From the NCBI GenBank assembly GCA_030248215.1, contig JASANG010001555.1, positions 62,001 through 126,000 of the forward strand: 64,000 bases of DNA, in the 5' to 3' direction. Below are positions 1 through 11,534 of the stretch, in pieces. The notes beneath the pieces were generated by a model. That model ran no database searches, was not told where the DNA came from, and worked only from the letters and a program-made list of their open reading frames with translations. This DNA is from Enoplolaimus lenunculus. Its lineage: Eukaryota > Nematoda > Enoplea > Enoplida > Thoracostomopsidae. The translations under genes were made by a program, and so were the position numbers. Within the stretch, counting starts at the first letter, position 1, and the number at the start of each line of letters is the position of its first letter.

Positions 1-1509
1 GCTATGTTGACGTGGATGACTCCTAGAACTACTATGTCCGCTGCCACTGCACCGACCACTTCCAACAAACCTAATTCCTTGCTCTTCATCGATGAAAAAC
101 GACTCGTCGTCTTGCCCAAGAGCCAACGGTGTTACCAACGACTGTTGCAAAGGTGCTATAGTACGCGGTGCAATCTGCACCAATCCAACATGTGTTGTTG
201 TTGGTTGACAAGGCAATGTGGTAGTACTATTACGGCTTTCCAACAATTTTCCGGTTGGTCCACGACGGCAACTATCAATCGTATCAAATGTTGTTCGAGT
301 AGAGCAAACCTTCGGTGTTAATTCCGACCCAATACAATCGGATACATCAACCGTTAATGCTGTTACCTGGTCAAGTTTCGGGTGGCCTGATTGAGAAATT
401 TGATCTCCAAGTGGAACGGAAGCTTTATTTTTCTCTCCAACGGCATGCAATATTTGATTTTGCGATCCTTGCAGAGCATCACAACTTGTTGCTGCCTTAG
501 TACTAAGGTCAACAGATAAAGATGTATCAGCGACTTTCCCACACACCATAACTGTTGTAGAATCCGCAACGGCCATCATTGCTGATAGTGTGAACTTCGG
601 TGAAGTATTTACCAGCCTTGGTTGTGCCAACTCGCACATAGGCAGTGTCTGCGTAGTGGTTGGTTCAGCAAAACAGCTAACTACAACAGGCGCTGTGCAA
701 ATATGTTCAGTTACTCTACCGCTGTCTATACTATTTGCATTACACATAGAAACTTCACCTTTTTGTTGAATACCGTGATAAGCTTTCGACACATGCACCG
801 ACGAGGGTCGTGTGCCTAGCTTTGGTACTGCACTGAACATGTGGTTGGAGCCAAAATATCGAGATTGAACATTTGAAGCAGAAACCACGCCAGCTGACAT
901 TGAGTAAATATTTTGCGATTGCGAAATAAAACTTTCGGTTGTTACTGAGCTCGCACAACCCGCCACAACCGATACATTAGAATCAATTTTCCGGCCGCTG
1001 GATACATCTGCAACCGACAATAACGTTCGTTTTGCAGAATCTCCAGGAGACAAAATATAGTCAAGAATTGTTGAGGTCATGCCGGTTCCAACGTCCGGGT
1101 TGTTACTGGTGCCACGCGTTATGCTGGCTGATACACCCGAATCCAGCAGCTTGCCGCATATTATATCATTTGATGGATTAATGCAAGACTCTTCGATAAC
1201 TTTAAACTGTTTCGGAACACCAATGGACGCTCCAGTTAAATTTGACGGCGACCGTATTGACACAGGTAATTTAACACCACATTCTGACATCGGCGGTGTT
1301 ATGGCAATTGATTTTGTCCTGTTCGCTCGCTCACAGTCTGTATTACCTCCCTGTGATATAGTCGGAGTAATGTTGTTAGACGAAAAACATGACATTACCC
1401 CAGGTTTCGATTTATTAGCACAACTAGTCGCTGGACCTTCAGCCGTTTCGGAAATAAGCTTTGCACTTGGAGAAGGATACGTTATAATAGCGACATTTGG
1501 CTTTGGTTC
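1..1509 (-). CDS. Zinc-finger gene, long Ser/Thr-rich exon (cut by window edge)
   Basis: I read this frame on the minus strand from the acceptor (attctag) at 1510-1511 to base 1 and found no stop in 503 codons. Such an open run is very unlikely by chance at this base composition. The product is rich in Ser, Thr, Val and Ala with no recognisable domain. It contains no ATG-to-stop unit because it is an internal exon that continues past the window. Open frames on the plus strand over the same bases are antisense shadows. Confidence 0.75.
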
Positions 1510-1622
1510 CTAGAATTACAGATTGTTGCTTTCAACACTCAGCATAGAAATTCATGTCAACTTGAAGAAATATGAAACATCTGTTAACCAGGGTGCAACG
1601 GAATCTCGTCTCCGATTTCCTC

Positions 1623-1658
<36 letters not shown>

Positions 1659-4600
1659 CTGTTAACAATAACAGTTGTGTTCAAAAAATTTGCTAGCCCG
1701 CAAAGAGTTTTTCTCACTGAATAATAGAGTGCTGCAAATGCAAAAAAAAAGATGACTCCTAGCGCATAACCTCTGCATATATATATATATAAAATTTCGA
1801 ACCGAAACTGAGTGTAAAAGTTAACTTAGCTCCTGACCGTTAATTAAAACAATTAAACATCGTAACCATGGTTTATCTTTGGTAGAAGATCATTTTTAAC
1901 AAACAGCCTGTGCGAGAGCAACTAAAATTTAGCCTAAGAAAAAATCCAAAAACGACATATTCAATTAAGTCAGGAAAGCCAGTCAAGTTGCGCACCTTTT
2001 TATTTCTACTGTGTTGACGCATATGGCCATTTAAAGCAGGCACAGTGCGAAACGCCTTACTACACTGAGGACACTGAACGTAGCCGTCGCTTGTTGTTGA
2101 ATAGGAACGGTTTTGATTGGAGCTGCGTGAGGCATTTACCACTGACAACGTATTGTTTGGAACAGTTTCAACACGGGTTTGTTTTATGTGTTCCTGTTGT
2201 TGTGTTACATATTGCGATCCTGGGTTAGCCGTTGGTGCCTGTAAGCAATACAGTTTCTGCAGTCAAAACCACATTCGCTAAAGTACGTATCGCTGATTTT
2301 AAACATCCAATACTACTTCCTAAAACTCCTAATCGGCAAAAAAGAAAGGACGTAATTCATACAAACCAATCATCTATAACCACTAATCATGAAAAGCCTG
2401 TGCTTTTTTATTCTTTTAAATTAAACCTGTCATAAATTTTTGCAGCCGTAAAAGAATTCCTTCAATATACAATTCGTTTGCGCACATAACGTGTACCTTA
2501 CCTCTTTTATATTCAATTCATCATGCAATGAAGTCCAACCGAGGCATTCTGGTTGACCTATGTTCACCCGCGTTTCTTCATTGTTGACAAATAATCCACG
2601 AGAAGCAACTTGCTGCATTCGCTCCTGTTCCCGATGTTGACATTGTTGTTCGTCGTCTTTTATTTGGTGTTGTTTCTGTTGATTTTGCTGGCGCACACTA
2701 TCTATTTCTTCACTTCGTAACACAGACACTGCAGCTATATGGTCAATGATTGCCGACGTATTTATGTCGAGTGCTCCTGCTCTTGTAACCGGTTGAAATG
2801 ACCCGTGGTCAGGCCCTGGCGTACCTGGTGAGGCTGATATTTTCAGCACCGACGAAGAACCTGTGCCGCGTTTAGTTGAAAGTGGCGTCTCGCTACGTGC
2901 TGACCCGGAACAAATAGCAGCACCGGCACTTGTGGACAGGATAGCTAAAGACTGCGGCTCAGCCGCTTGATTCTTTTGTATTACTTCAGCAGGGTGCTCA
3001 GCGGCAGAAATTATTTCGAACCCAAAGTTGATTTTAATAGCTCCTTCACCTTTACTCGACTTAATAGCCGAAGTTCCTGTCCTACTATCCTGCTGCGCAC
3101 GGTCCTGCAATGTAAGATCACTCTGAATAGCCGCCGTTGTTTGGAGCTCGCTCTCATCAATACTTGAAGTATTGCAGGCCATCGGAATAGGTGCCCCAGT
3201 TACACTGCCGTCTCCTGTCGATGCAATCGATGACACAGGACTATTAAGGTTCAATAGCATTGAAACGCTTGCTGTGTTTGCCTCACTGGTACCAACTGTC
3301 GCATCACCACATTTATTCATCGGTTTCGACATGACAGTTTCACCACAGATTACGCGAACGTACCCTGCAAGCATTGAAAGGAAATAAATGATCAAACAGA
3401 AATGCTATAAAATATCGGATACGCGCTCAAGACGCAAATCTTGGCGAACGTCTGACTGCCTTAAGCGTGACAAACCGACTTGCCAAACAAAACGGTTAAA
3501 AAGGCTGTCAAACATTACTATCTTACCTAATTGCAAACTGTATTTGCACCTATAGTCCGAATTCAAGAAGAGTCCCCAGTTCCTGCACCACGTACGCAAA
3601 TTTTTGAAAAATGTAGAGGGCAGCTATGTAAAGAAAAGTTTACCACCTCGGTGAACAGTAATGTCAAATCGCTTAAACAGTGCGCGCATATATAACTTAG
3701 CAAAGTACACAAAATCAACAACTGACCTCTGCTGCTCTGGACCGTAGCATTGCTCAGCTGATGCATATGTTCCAAGTGTCGCTTTAGCGAACGGCCATCA
3801 CAGTAAGACTGGTTGCATCCTGACACTACGCATGGAAATGGTTTAACGGCGCGATGTATATTTTTATGGCCCACGCTGAAAATTGATCTTTATAATCGCT
3901 CAGTTTGCATTGACATTCAAAACAGACTGCAACTATAATTTACCGGAAACATTATGGAAAGCCAGTAGTTTTCCCTACGCATTAGTGTCCAGTATTTTTA
4001 CTTGATTTTTGTATTTTCCGTGTCCGTATTTTTTGTTTAAACGGTAAATTTAAGAAGTTTTCTTTCATATATATTTTCGAAAAATCAGCCACATCGGGAT
4101 AATTTTTTGATATTTATATCTACTATTTTCTCTCCTTTTTTGTGGCTTGTACTATATCCTATATTATATATGCCCCGAGGCCGGGGCCAGTAAGTTATTT
4201 GCAGGAGCCTAACCAGGGCCAGTTTTTATATATTACGATTCTTAATTGACTAACATGAAAAATCGTATTACGCTCGGTTCTCGATTCAAAAATAAAAAAT
4301 TTACATTCCACGGTTTGGTTTACGTACTTTACAATATAGGTATAGTTTGTCTATTTTCAACTGTTAGCCCTCATATACGTATTACGTGTCTTAGTTCATC
4401 CTAACCCCGTGGCAACTCTATTATATATACCTCATAGAGAAACAACGTTTGTTGCACTCATTGATTAACTGATTCGTAAGAAAATAAACCTAATACAAAC
4501 CGCATAACGGAGAAATTGAAGCACTCAAAAATAGTCATTGCTTGCTTCGTTATTCAGAGGTACATCTGAGCAAAGAAACCAAATACATCTTACAGATGAT

Positions 4601-5113
4601 CGTATCGTTTAAAGCCTTTGTTACACTCATCGCATACATACTGCCGCTCGTCACTGTGTATTAATCGGTGCTTAAGCAGTGCGGAGTTGTTTGCGAACGT
4701 TTTCGGACAATCAAGACACTTATATCGAACAGGAACTGAATTTCGTGTCGAATTTCCTTCAAGTAAAAACAATAACGAGTCGGTAAATTTATGCAGAAAT
4801 GGTTGTTTCGACAAATTAACATCTACTTTTGTTTTAATGTTATTCAACACAAACCCAAATATATACGTCAGTAAGCGTACATACCGAAATGGCAGACACA
4901 TCACAACTGGGTATGTGATATAAGAAAAGAACTGGATTAGTGAAACACGCGCTATTCATATAATTTTGTCATCATAACTCTTTACATGAGATGAAAAACG
5001 GATCAATATATACGCACCTGAACCGGGTGGCCTTCCTCGGCCACGAAGTGGAGACATTGCTCTAGTAGATTCCATAACATTATCTGAATGCATCTGTTTC
5101 TTATATGCAGTAC
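1..5113 (-). CDS. Multi-C2H2 zinc-finger/AT-hook transcriptional regulator (partial, six exons)
   Basis: Six minus-strand exons join in frame: 5113-5018, 4735-4594, 3875-3727, 3364-2502, 2238-1996 and 1509-1 (continuing off the window), about 1000 codons in all. Each junction has AG/GT borders and every phase agrees (1, 2, 1, 0, 0). Domain order is AT-hook (RGRGRPPG), three clustered C2H2 fingers, a linker of about 290 residues rich in Ser and Gln, a fourth finger containing PALNGHMRQH, then over 500 Ser/Thr-rich residues. This order, three fingers then a distant one with a PALNGHMR-like helix, recalls what I remember of vertebrate ZNF541/TRERF1 corepressor proteins, which end in ELM2 and SANT domains. 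Those would lie beyond the left edge, so the family call is inference. It should be nuclear and DNA-binding. The true start codon and first exons were not found. Confidence 0.8.
1622..1656 (+). repeat. Poly-A run in intron
   Basis: About 35 consecutive A residues on the plus strand, inside the intron before the last zinc-finger exon. On the coding strand it is a poly-T run. It may be a retroposon tail or slippage product; no flanking duplication was recognised. Confidence 0.9.
1996..2238 (-). CDS. Zinc-finger gene, exon with finger 4
   Basis: A 243-nt exon in phase 0 at both ends. After about 50 polar residues it encodes a C2H2 finger: CPQCSKAFRTVPALNGHMRQ then H. The acceptor is cttacag and the donor aag/gtgcgc. 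The intron that follows (1510-1995) holds a poly-A run of about 35 bases at 1622-1656 and a short TA repeat near 1780. Confidence 0.8.
2502..3364 (-). CDS. Zinc-finger gene, Ser/Gln-rich linker exon
   Basis: An 863-nt exon encoding about 287 low-complexity residues with a Gln-rich stretch (QQNQQKQHQ) near its end, followed by RVNIGQPECLGW. The acceptor is ttgcag and the donor gag/gtaagg is consensus. No enzyme motif is present. Gln- and Ser-rich segments are typical of transcription-factor activation or interaction regions. The VNIG string is reminiscent of the start of ELM2 domains but is too short to call. Confidence 0.78.
3727..3875 (-). CDS. Zinc-finger gene, exon with finger 3
   Basis: A 149-nt exon that completes finger 2 and encodes finger 3, with spacing C-x4-C-x12-H-x4-H (SGCNQSYCDGRSLKRH). 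The x4 spacing between cysteines differs from fingers 1 and 2. The acceptor ttttcag and the donor agag/gtcagt are both clear. Phase 2 in and phase 1 out match the neighbouring exons. Confidence 0.82.
4594..4735 (-). CDS. Zinc-finger gene, exon with fingers 1 and 2
   Basis: Encodes finger 1 (CLDC, then HRLIH) and most of finger 2 (CDEC followed by KGFKRYDH). The exon stops inside finger 2 at a ct/gtaaga donor. The next exon supplies the missing base of the Leu codon and the final histidines (GHKNIH), which strongly supports the junction. The acceptor at 4736-4737 is pyrimidine-poor, so the 5' boundary is less certain than the 3' one, but its phase matches the AT-hook exon. Confidence 0.8.
5018..5113 (-). 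CDS. Zinc-finger gene, AT-hook exon
   Basis: A 96-nt exon between a good acceptor (tgtatttcag) and donor (cag/gtgcgt). It encodes about 31 residues ending in PLRGRGRPPGS, whose GRGRP core is an AT-hook, a minor-groove DNA-binding motif. It ends with one base of a split Val codon completed by the exon at 4735. The exon upstream of it was not identified, so this need not be the first coding exon. Confidence 0.65.
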
Positions 5114-5163
5114 CTGAAATACATTTTAACGGACATTATTCGTCCAAGATTCACACGAATACC

Positions 5164-5836
5164 CAGGGATCGGCGGTCTCGGTCAAGAAAAGCGAGACCG
5201 AGACCGGGACTTTTGGTCTCGGTCAATTTTTAACGTTACAGAAAATAAAAATAACATTTTTTAACAAAACTTTTGGATATTTTTATCAGCTTTAAATTAC
5301 CGCATCATACAATTCAACTAATAAATCGCCGCCAAAATTTATTTTTTTACTTTATTTTTCTCTTGGCTGCTGTCGCCATACGCTTCGAACAGGCTCGGGA
5401 CAAATCGCACTGTCGCAAAACAACCTCGGTACAATCCCTAATTCAGAACTTAGTGTTTCTTTTGCTCCCGGGCAAACCGAATAGACTTGAAAATTTTTTA
5501 ACATAACGTGACGTTATAAATGCGGATGACCAAAATTTTTCAAACGATGCCTTAAACGTTTTAAATACGAAAAAGCAACGACTTGTGCTTTGTCTCAATG
5601 AAACCGAGGTGTTTTGTGTTTCCTTTCAAAAATAGAATTTTAAGTGAGCGGAGGGGTCATTTGTTTCTCAAATTGCTGTATAACCAGGTAGCGGTGCTCT
5701 ACAATCGTTCGCTGTCTGCGTTGGTAGGCGAAATATGCAAGTACTTCCGTGCCAAAGCTGCGATGTAAAGGAATTTTTTTAATTCCTGATCGCTTTTCAG
5801 ACTTGCGGAGACCAAGACTGAGGTCGCCCATACTTG
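5164..5836. mobile_element. hAT-like non-autonomous element
   Basis: The left end reads CAGGGATCGGCGGTCTCGGT and the reverse complement of the right end reads CAAGTATGGGCGACCTCAGT. These match at about 14 of 21 positions without gaps. Immediate flanks are cgaatacc (5156-5163) and ctaatacc (5837-5844), a 7-of-8 match consistent with an 8-bp hAT target-site duplication. The motif ggtctcggtc and its complement are iterated near the left end (5174-5224). No transposase is visible. A related end fragment lies at 63055-63125. Confidence 0.6.
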
Positions 5837-5844
5837 CTAATACC

Positions 5845-7420
5845 TGATCTTAAAGGCAAATGTGGTTTACTAACGACTGGTGTCGACAAAACATGCAGTA
5901 TAGTTACCACGAGTGTTTCAAAATTAAGATAAAAACGTAACCATTTGTGGCTACATTGGTGAACTCCTTGGATACAATTTTTTTCTACAGGTTAACATGC
6001 AGTTTAACAGAAAAGAAGTCGCAGTAAACTCCTTTCCAATAACAATTGCAAAATAAAATGCAGATAAAAACAAAAACACTAATTATACAAAGCACAAACA
6101 GTTCGAATATTTATCGCACAACTAATAAGTAAATATGTATACATATGTGTAATTTCATGTAAAAATTAGTACGTATGCCGGTTCCGTTGCCTGTAAAAGC
6201 GTAGCTTAATATATTTCGGTTTTACAAGAACAAGAACAACCTCATTCTGATCTCGGCTCCGATATTCTGCGAGGAACACTTCTACTTCATGTTAAAAATG
6301 AGCAAGCACTTACGTACTAATAATTTTTGACGTGGAAGGTTCATCCATTCTAATACCATGCAGTCAAAGCCATATCACGCTCTCGACTAATTTTGTGCGC
6401 GTATTACAAAGGTCCATTGATAGTTTGCGAAAAGTGTATGAGTTATCTTCGCACATTAGGTAGGTACGCGACCGTTTAATTCATAGTTTTAATCTGAAAA
6501 TTTAAGTAACATACAGTACTTGTATATACAGATTATAAGTGAACAGCAAACATTACATTTCCGCTGGTCAAACTTGCAATGCGCAGATACCATTAACACT
6601 AGGGACTTCTTACTTGTATTGGATTGCCGCTTTGTATTATTAACTCAAGTACACAATACACATCACATAGCCGTTAACTATTGACTAGAAATGAACAGCA
6701 TTTTCAGTCTAAAGATCACATTTCGATTTTTCAAACTACGGTTTATTTTCGTAATTCTAAAAGCTTCATCGACAAAACTGTCTAACTTTTCTAATAGATT
6801 TTAAATCCATTAGCTACGTAAATAAACGGTTCCCAAAATTAACCTACAAACGACGAGTTGCTAAATGTGGCATTTGTGTTAAACCTTCCACTGTAAACGT
6901 TCAAATATTTAAGTCATTTTGGTGACAAATCACACATAATTTGCTAACATATTTAGCAAGCAAATTCGTGTATAAAGGTATATTACTAATATGGATTCAA
7001 GTTATCGCTCGGTCCCTCGCGATTGTTTCCATCAATCTCGTTGAAAAACTTGTAAAAAATGTCCCTCCCTTTTGGGTGCCCGCGTTGTCCCGACCCACTC
7101 TCTTTATACATCGTGTGATATGTCAGCATGTCATTGTCTGAACTTTTAGACAATGAATATGCTCTAGGCATAAATATTTACTTGTCCTGACATCCTTATC
7201 AGGAACTGTTACTGTCCATAGTCCCTCGGAAGGGACTCTGTTTTTTGTGTTGAATGATGCGCGTGAATATGTGTGCACAGCTTGTGTTTTTATATGTGTG
7301 TGCGTGCACTATCGTATTAATGTCCTGACATCCTACAGACAACATATATTCCTCCAGAGTGTCTTCAGACAGAGTTTAGACAATCACCACTATCTAAGTA
7401 CAGCTATGAAACTGTACCTT
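5845..7420. other. Intergenic, no gene seen
   Basis: AT-rich sequence between the hAT-like element and the inverted arrays. Open frames are short, lack domain signatures and have no matching splice partners. The 5' end of the zinc-finger gene on the minus strand could lie here, but I found no convincing exon. Confidence 0.5.
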
Positions 7421-7529
7421 GCTTCCAGGTAGGATGTGTATTTCGATGCTATTCCAAATGGGGTGGGTGGACCAGTTATTACATCGGCCGTGCATTTTAA
7501 CGTGGACGACCCATAAGCCTGGATATTCC

Positions 7530-8120
7530 TTGGTTCGGTACGGAAAATTTGTAGTGTAAAGTTTGTTTGTACAACGGGAAAGTGGAATATTTATACGCTT
7601 TAGATTATTGCAGGGTTGGTAGTGAAAACCTGAAGCATAGGTTTTGTTTGAAAAATTGGACACTGGGAAAAGTGGCAAATTCCAACGCCTGGACTTTTGT
7701 GGTTTGGTAGAGAATTCAAGCGCATAATATTTCCAGGTTTGGTGGGAAAATCTGAAGCGTAAAATTTGTTTGGAAAACTGGAAAACTGGAATACTTAAAA
7801 CGTATAGGTTTTGCCTAGGTAGGGAAAATCTGAAGTGCAGGATTGTTTGGAAAACGGGAAAAGTGGAAAATTCCAACCCCGGGACCTTTTCTAGTTTTGT
7901 AGGGAATGCAAACGCATATACATTCCATGTTTGGTAGGGAACATCTGAAGTGTAAAATTGTAAAATTTGTTTGGAAAACAGGAAAAGTGGAACTTTTAAA
8001 CACCTAAATTTTCATGGTTTGGTTAACCGCCCTTCTTTTCCTGGTTTGGCTTTGGTAGAGAAAATCATAGGATTTGTTGCACAACGTGAAAACTAAAAGA
8101 TTCAAACGCCTAGATTTTCC
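7530..8120 (-). repeat. Left array of the ~80-bp repeat
   Basis: About eight diverged copies of a unit near 80 bp. Each carries variants of aatctgaagcgtaaaatttg, gtttggaaaactggaaaa and gtggaaaattccaacgcct. The array is the reverse complement of the one at 9490-10480. Open reading frames across it, which are Phe- and Pro-rich, are by-products of the repeat. Confidence 0.8.
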
Positions 8121-8124
8121 CTTA

Positions 8125-9480
8125 TTTTGTTGCTGACAATCTGAAGCGTAACTGACGTACGCATATATCAAAAAAGCACAATGACTGTAATACGGCTCCA
8201 GCAAAATTTTTTGCCAGTTTTAGCAATTTTAGCCGTGAATATTTTCTCTGCAAATTTTGCCCTTTCGTAAATTTATTCGCGACCTCGCCTAAGCGAGGTC
8301 GTGTTTAGATGGTTGTTCGCTTAGTTTGTCATTTGCATACGCATGTAACGTAATATTTTCGAGTAACCAAAGCACATAAAATATTTAATATTTTAAACCA
8401 ATGAAGATTTTGTAATGTGACGTTATATAGCAAAACGTAAACAAGTATCGACGCCTCCTAGTGGTATAAAGTGAACATAGACCCTGCAAATAGTTTAATG
8501 ATGTAGACAAAACGTGTAGTCGTAACTGTGTATCTCAGGCTTCAACTGCGCCTCCAGTAAAACTTCTGCCGCAAGTTCCTGCAATTTGGATACCTAAATT
8601 TTTCTTAGTTTAACAAAAATGTATCTTTGGATTCTTTATGTTTTTAACATTTGGAACAGTTTTATTGAGTTAATTGCTGGGAGGAATTTTGCAAAAGACA
8701 TCGTCGAAAACCGAAATTTTTGTGCTCAGACTCCGGCAAATTTAGTCATCCTCCAACTCAGCAATTTTTCACCTCTGGTTACATCCTGGGCGTTAGGTAT
8801 TTTTATTTATGAGCGAAATATCGCAAAGAATTGACGGAGCGACTCACAGAATTAGTACAAGCAGTTCTGTGTTTAATACCATGGCCAGTTTTTGTACTAC
8901 ATGTGTTTTGCAATAAATGTCACTTGTTTGTATGTTACGCTTGGGCAAATTTTGCATGCGAACCGCATTGCACACTGGGCAGTGAATACGCATTTGCTTT
9001 ATTTTGCTACTTCTGTATGAAAAACCAAATTAATTCTTTATATTTTGAATGCGAACAAATTTAGAGACTAGCAAAAATTTTACAATTATATTATAGTAAA
9101 CCAGACCCGGCGGTGAATAATGCCACTAGCTTTGAAAAAACGTAATTTTTAAAATCTCTACCGCACTATTATTAAAGCGCTAGTCTCCCTCACAACCATT
9201 TAAAAGAGAAGTGTGCTTAAATTGTCGCATTTTCGCTGACAACACCTGGTATTTGTATAGGATTTTTCCAACCGTTCTATAGCTAAAATTGAAAAACTTC
9301 AGATGGTTTGTTCTAATGGACATTGGGGCCCCCGGAGGTTTGCCGCCGGCTTCGGCTACGGCAGAAAATGGACCTCCGGCTCAGGTAGAATTTTTACCGG
9401 AGGTTCTGACAATTTCGGTAGCGAAATTTTGCAAAGTTTTAAAATATGTTTGGCGCGTTTAGTTTTATCCACTTTTCAGA
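8125..9480. other. Spacer between inverted arrays
   Basis: About 1.35 kb with no recognisable gene. It holds a perfect 9-bp hairpin (cgacctcgc, loop ctaa, gcgaggtcg) at about 8280-8301. A GC-rich patch at 9325-9410 has ccggaggt and its complement acctccgg repeated in both orientations. Open frames here are short and unremarkable. Confidence 0.5.
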
Positions 9481-9489
9481 TTTTCTAAA

Positions 9490-10480
9490 CAAAGTCTATG
9501 CTTCTGATTTTCCCTACCAACTCAGGAAAAATCTGATCGTTTAAATTTTTTGTTTTCCCGTTTTCCAAACAAAACCTATGCTTCAGTTTTTCCTACCAAC
9601 CCAGAATAGATCTTGGAGTTTAAATTTTTAACATTTCCCGTTTTCCAACCAAAACCTATGCTTCAGTTTTTCCTACCAACCCAGAATAGATCTTGGAGTT
9701 TAAATTTTTAACATTTCCCGTTTTCCAACCAAAGCCTATTATCCTTCTGATTTTTGCTACCATCTATGGAAAATGTAATCGTTTAGATTTTCCACTTTCC
9801 CGTTTTCCAAACAAAACCAATGCTTCCGATTTTCTTACCAACCAAGGGAAAATCTAGGCATTTTAATTTTTCACTTTTCCCGTTTTCCAAACAAAACCTA
9901 TGTTTCTTATATTTCCTACCAACCCAGGCTAAATCTAGGCGTTTTAAAAAACCTGTGCTTAAGATTTTCATTGCCAACCCAGCGTAAATCTAGGCGTTTA
10001 AATTTTCTACTTTTCGCGTTTACCAACCAAAACCTATACTTCAGATTTTTCTATCAACTATTAATTGAAAATCTAGGTATAATATTTCACTTTTCCCATT
10101 TTCCAAACAAAGTCTGTGCTTCAGGTTTTCCGTACCAACAAAGGGTAAATCTAGGCGTTTAAATTTTCCCGTTTTCCAAACAAAACCTATGCTTCAGATT
10201 TTATTACCAACTAAGGGAAAACCTGGGCGTTTAAACTTTCCACTTTTCCTGTTTTCTAACCAAAAGCTATATGCTTCAGATTTTTTTTAGCAACCAAGGG
10301 AAAGTCTAGGCCTCAAAATTTTCCACTTTTCCCGTTTTCCAAACCCCGCTCAAGTTTTCCAGTTTTCCAGTTTTCCGAATCTCGCTTGCACCTGTAACTT
10401 TCCTACAAAACATGGGAATATCTAGGCGTTTGAATTTTTCAGTTTTCCCAGCCATAATTATGCTTGTTAATTTTCCTATT
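9490..10480 (+). repeat. Right array of the ~80-bp repeat
   Basis: About twelve copies of a unit of 78-84 bp. The recurring word gcttcagattttcctaccaa appears near 9499, 9581, 9661, 9823, 10119 and 10192 with variations, along with cgttttccaaacaaaacct and gaaaatctaggcgttt. Two adjacent copies at about 9581-9740 are almost identical. Orientation is opposite to the array at 7530-8120. Confidence 0.85.
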
Positions 10481-11070
10481 TAAACAGCGGAAAATCTGGC
10501 CATCATACAGGAGTAGCAGCGCTGCACTAATGGTCATAAGTTTTCCACTGTGGAAAAACTGGAAGCCCATGTGTTATACATTGGCCAAGACAATTAACTA
10601 AGTCGAAATTTTGGACATGTTGAACAACACATAAACCTATATCAAGAATTCGGCGATCGCCAATGATTTGGAACGTTGGTTACTCATCTTTTTATGCATT
10701 GTCAGGACCGCAGCAGCCATCCACCATACTACCCATTTGAGGGCCAACCCCCAAAAAATTTCCTACCAGGTGAAAAGTAAAACTGACCTAAAACAAACTA
10801 TGCTGTTCAAATGATTTAAAAACTGTGTGGGACTAAACATTGGGACATCCTCTTCAGATTTTGTTCATTACACGGCAAAAGCGAGCGGATTCGAGGATAA
10901 AGTGACGAATTCTTGGGCAAACCGAAACCGGAACAAACGAAGATATGTTTTTGCAAATAAGAGGTAATTTTTGGCTTGTATTGTTTTTGTCTTATAAATA
11001 GTGTTGGTGTCGCATGGCAGCGCGATTAAGATAAACATAGTGAAACCAGGTGCCAAAAGTTTGCGTGAAT

Positions 11071-11110
11071 CGTGTTTACAGCCATACTGTAATGAGTGAA
11101 ATAAGAGGAG
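11071..11110 (+). repeat. Direct repeat, copy 1
   Basis: The word cgtgtttacagccatact followed by gtaatgagtgaaataagagg recurs almost exactly at 13262-13302. The second half also resembles the end of the TA-flanked MITE at 52384. The pair brackets 2.2 kb that includes the GC-rich frame at 12791-13243. Confidence 0.7.
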
Positions 11111-11399
11111 TGTGAGAAGTTCGTGATTTTAGCAAAGTCCTGTACCCTGTATCACACCTTTATGCAGTTCTATTCTCGATGTACGCTATCCGCTCTGATT
11201 TAGTAAACACGGCCGGTAAATGTTTATTAACCCACCCAAATCCTGTATAACGCCAAGTATAAATGAGTAAACCACAGGTTATGCAATTTAACTTGTAGCC
11301 TGATCCGGAATCCTTAAAACCGATGCCTGAATCTATTTAGTCCAGCCACTGGCTTCACCGATACCAATATTCTTACTATTTCGCAGTGACCGCGCAATC

Positions 11400-11534
11400 C
11401 TAACCCCGTTAGAATTACACTCTATTTTAACCATACACTCTAACCCGTTAGAGATGCACCCAAGTTTCCGACCAATCTAACCACGTTAGATTTGGCCCAA
11501 TCCGTTGTAGAATAGTGAACCTAACTCCGTTAGA
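11400..11534 (+). repeat. Cluster of four CTAAC-NNN-GTTAG palindromes
   Basis: Palindromic units ctaaccccgttaga (11400), ctaacccgttagag (11439), ctaaccacgttagat (11477) and ctaactccgttagat (11521) are spaced 39, 38 and 44 bases apart, with non-conserved DNA between them. The central bases vary while the inverted half-sites are kept. Such spacing could mark binding sites for a dimeric protein; nothing in the sequence names it. Confidence 0.75.

Noticed and set aside
1079-1513. Plus-strand 144-codon open frame
   Set aside because: It lies antisense to the long zinc-finger exon (1-1509, minus), whose frame is open for 503 codons and has matching splice borders and phase.
7394-8003. Phe/Pro-rich protein frames in the 7.4-8 kb region
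   Set aside because: The periodic peptide is a direct product of the 80-bp repeat unit, with no start or splice context.
7530-10480. CRISPR-like array
   Set aside because: Units are about 80 bp, diverged throughout, with no short conserved repeat and unique spacer pattern, and the DNA is eukaryotic.
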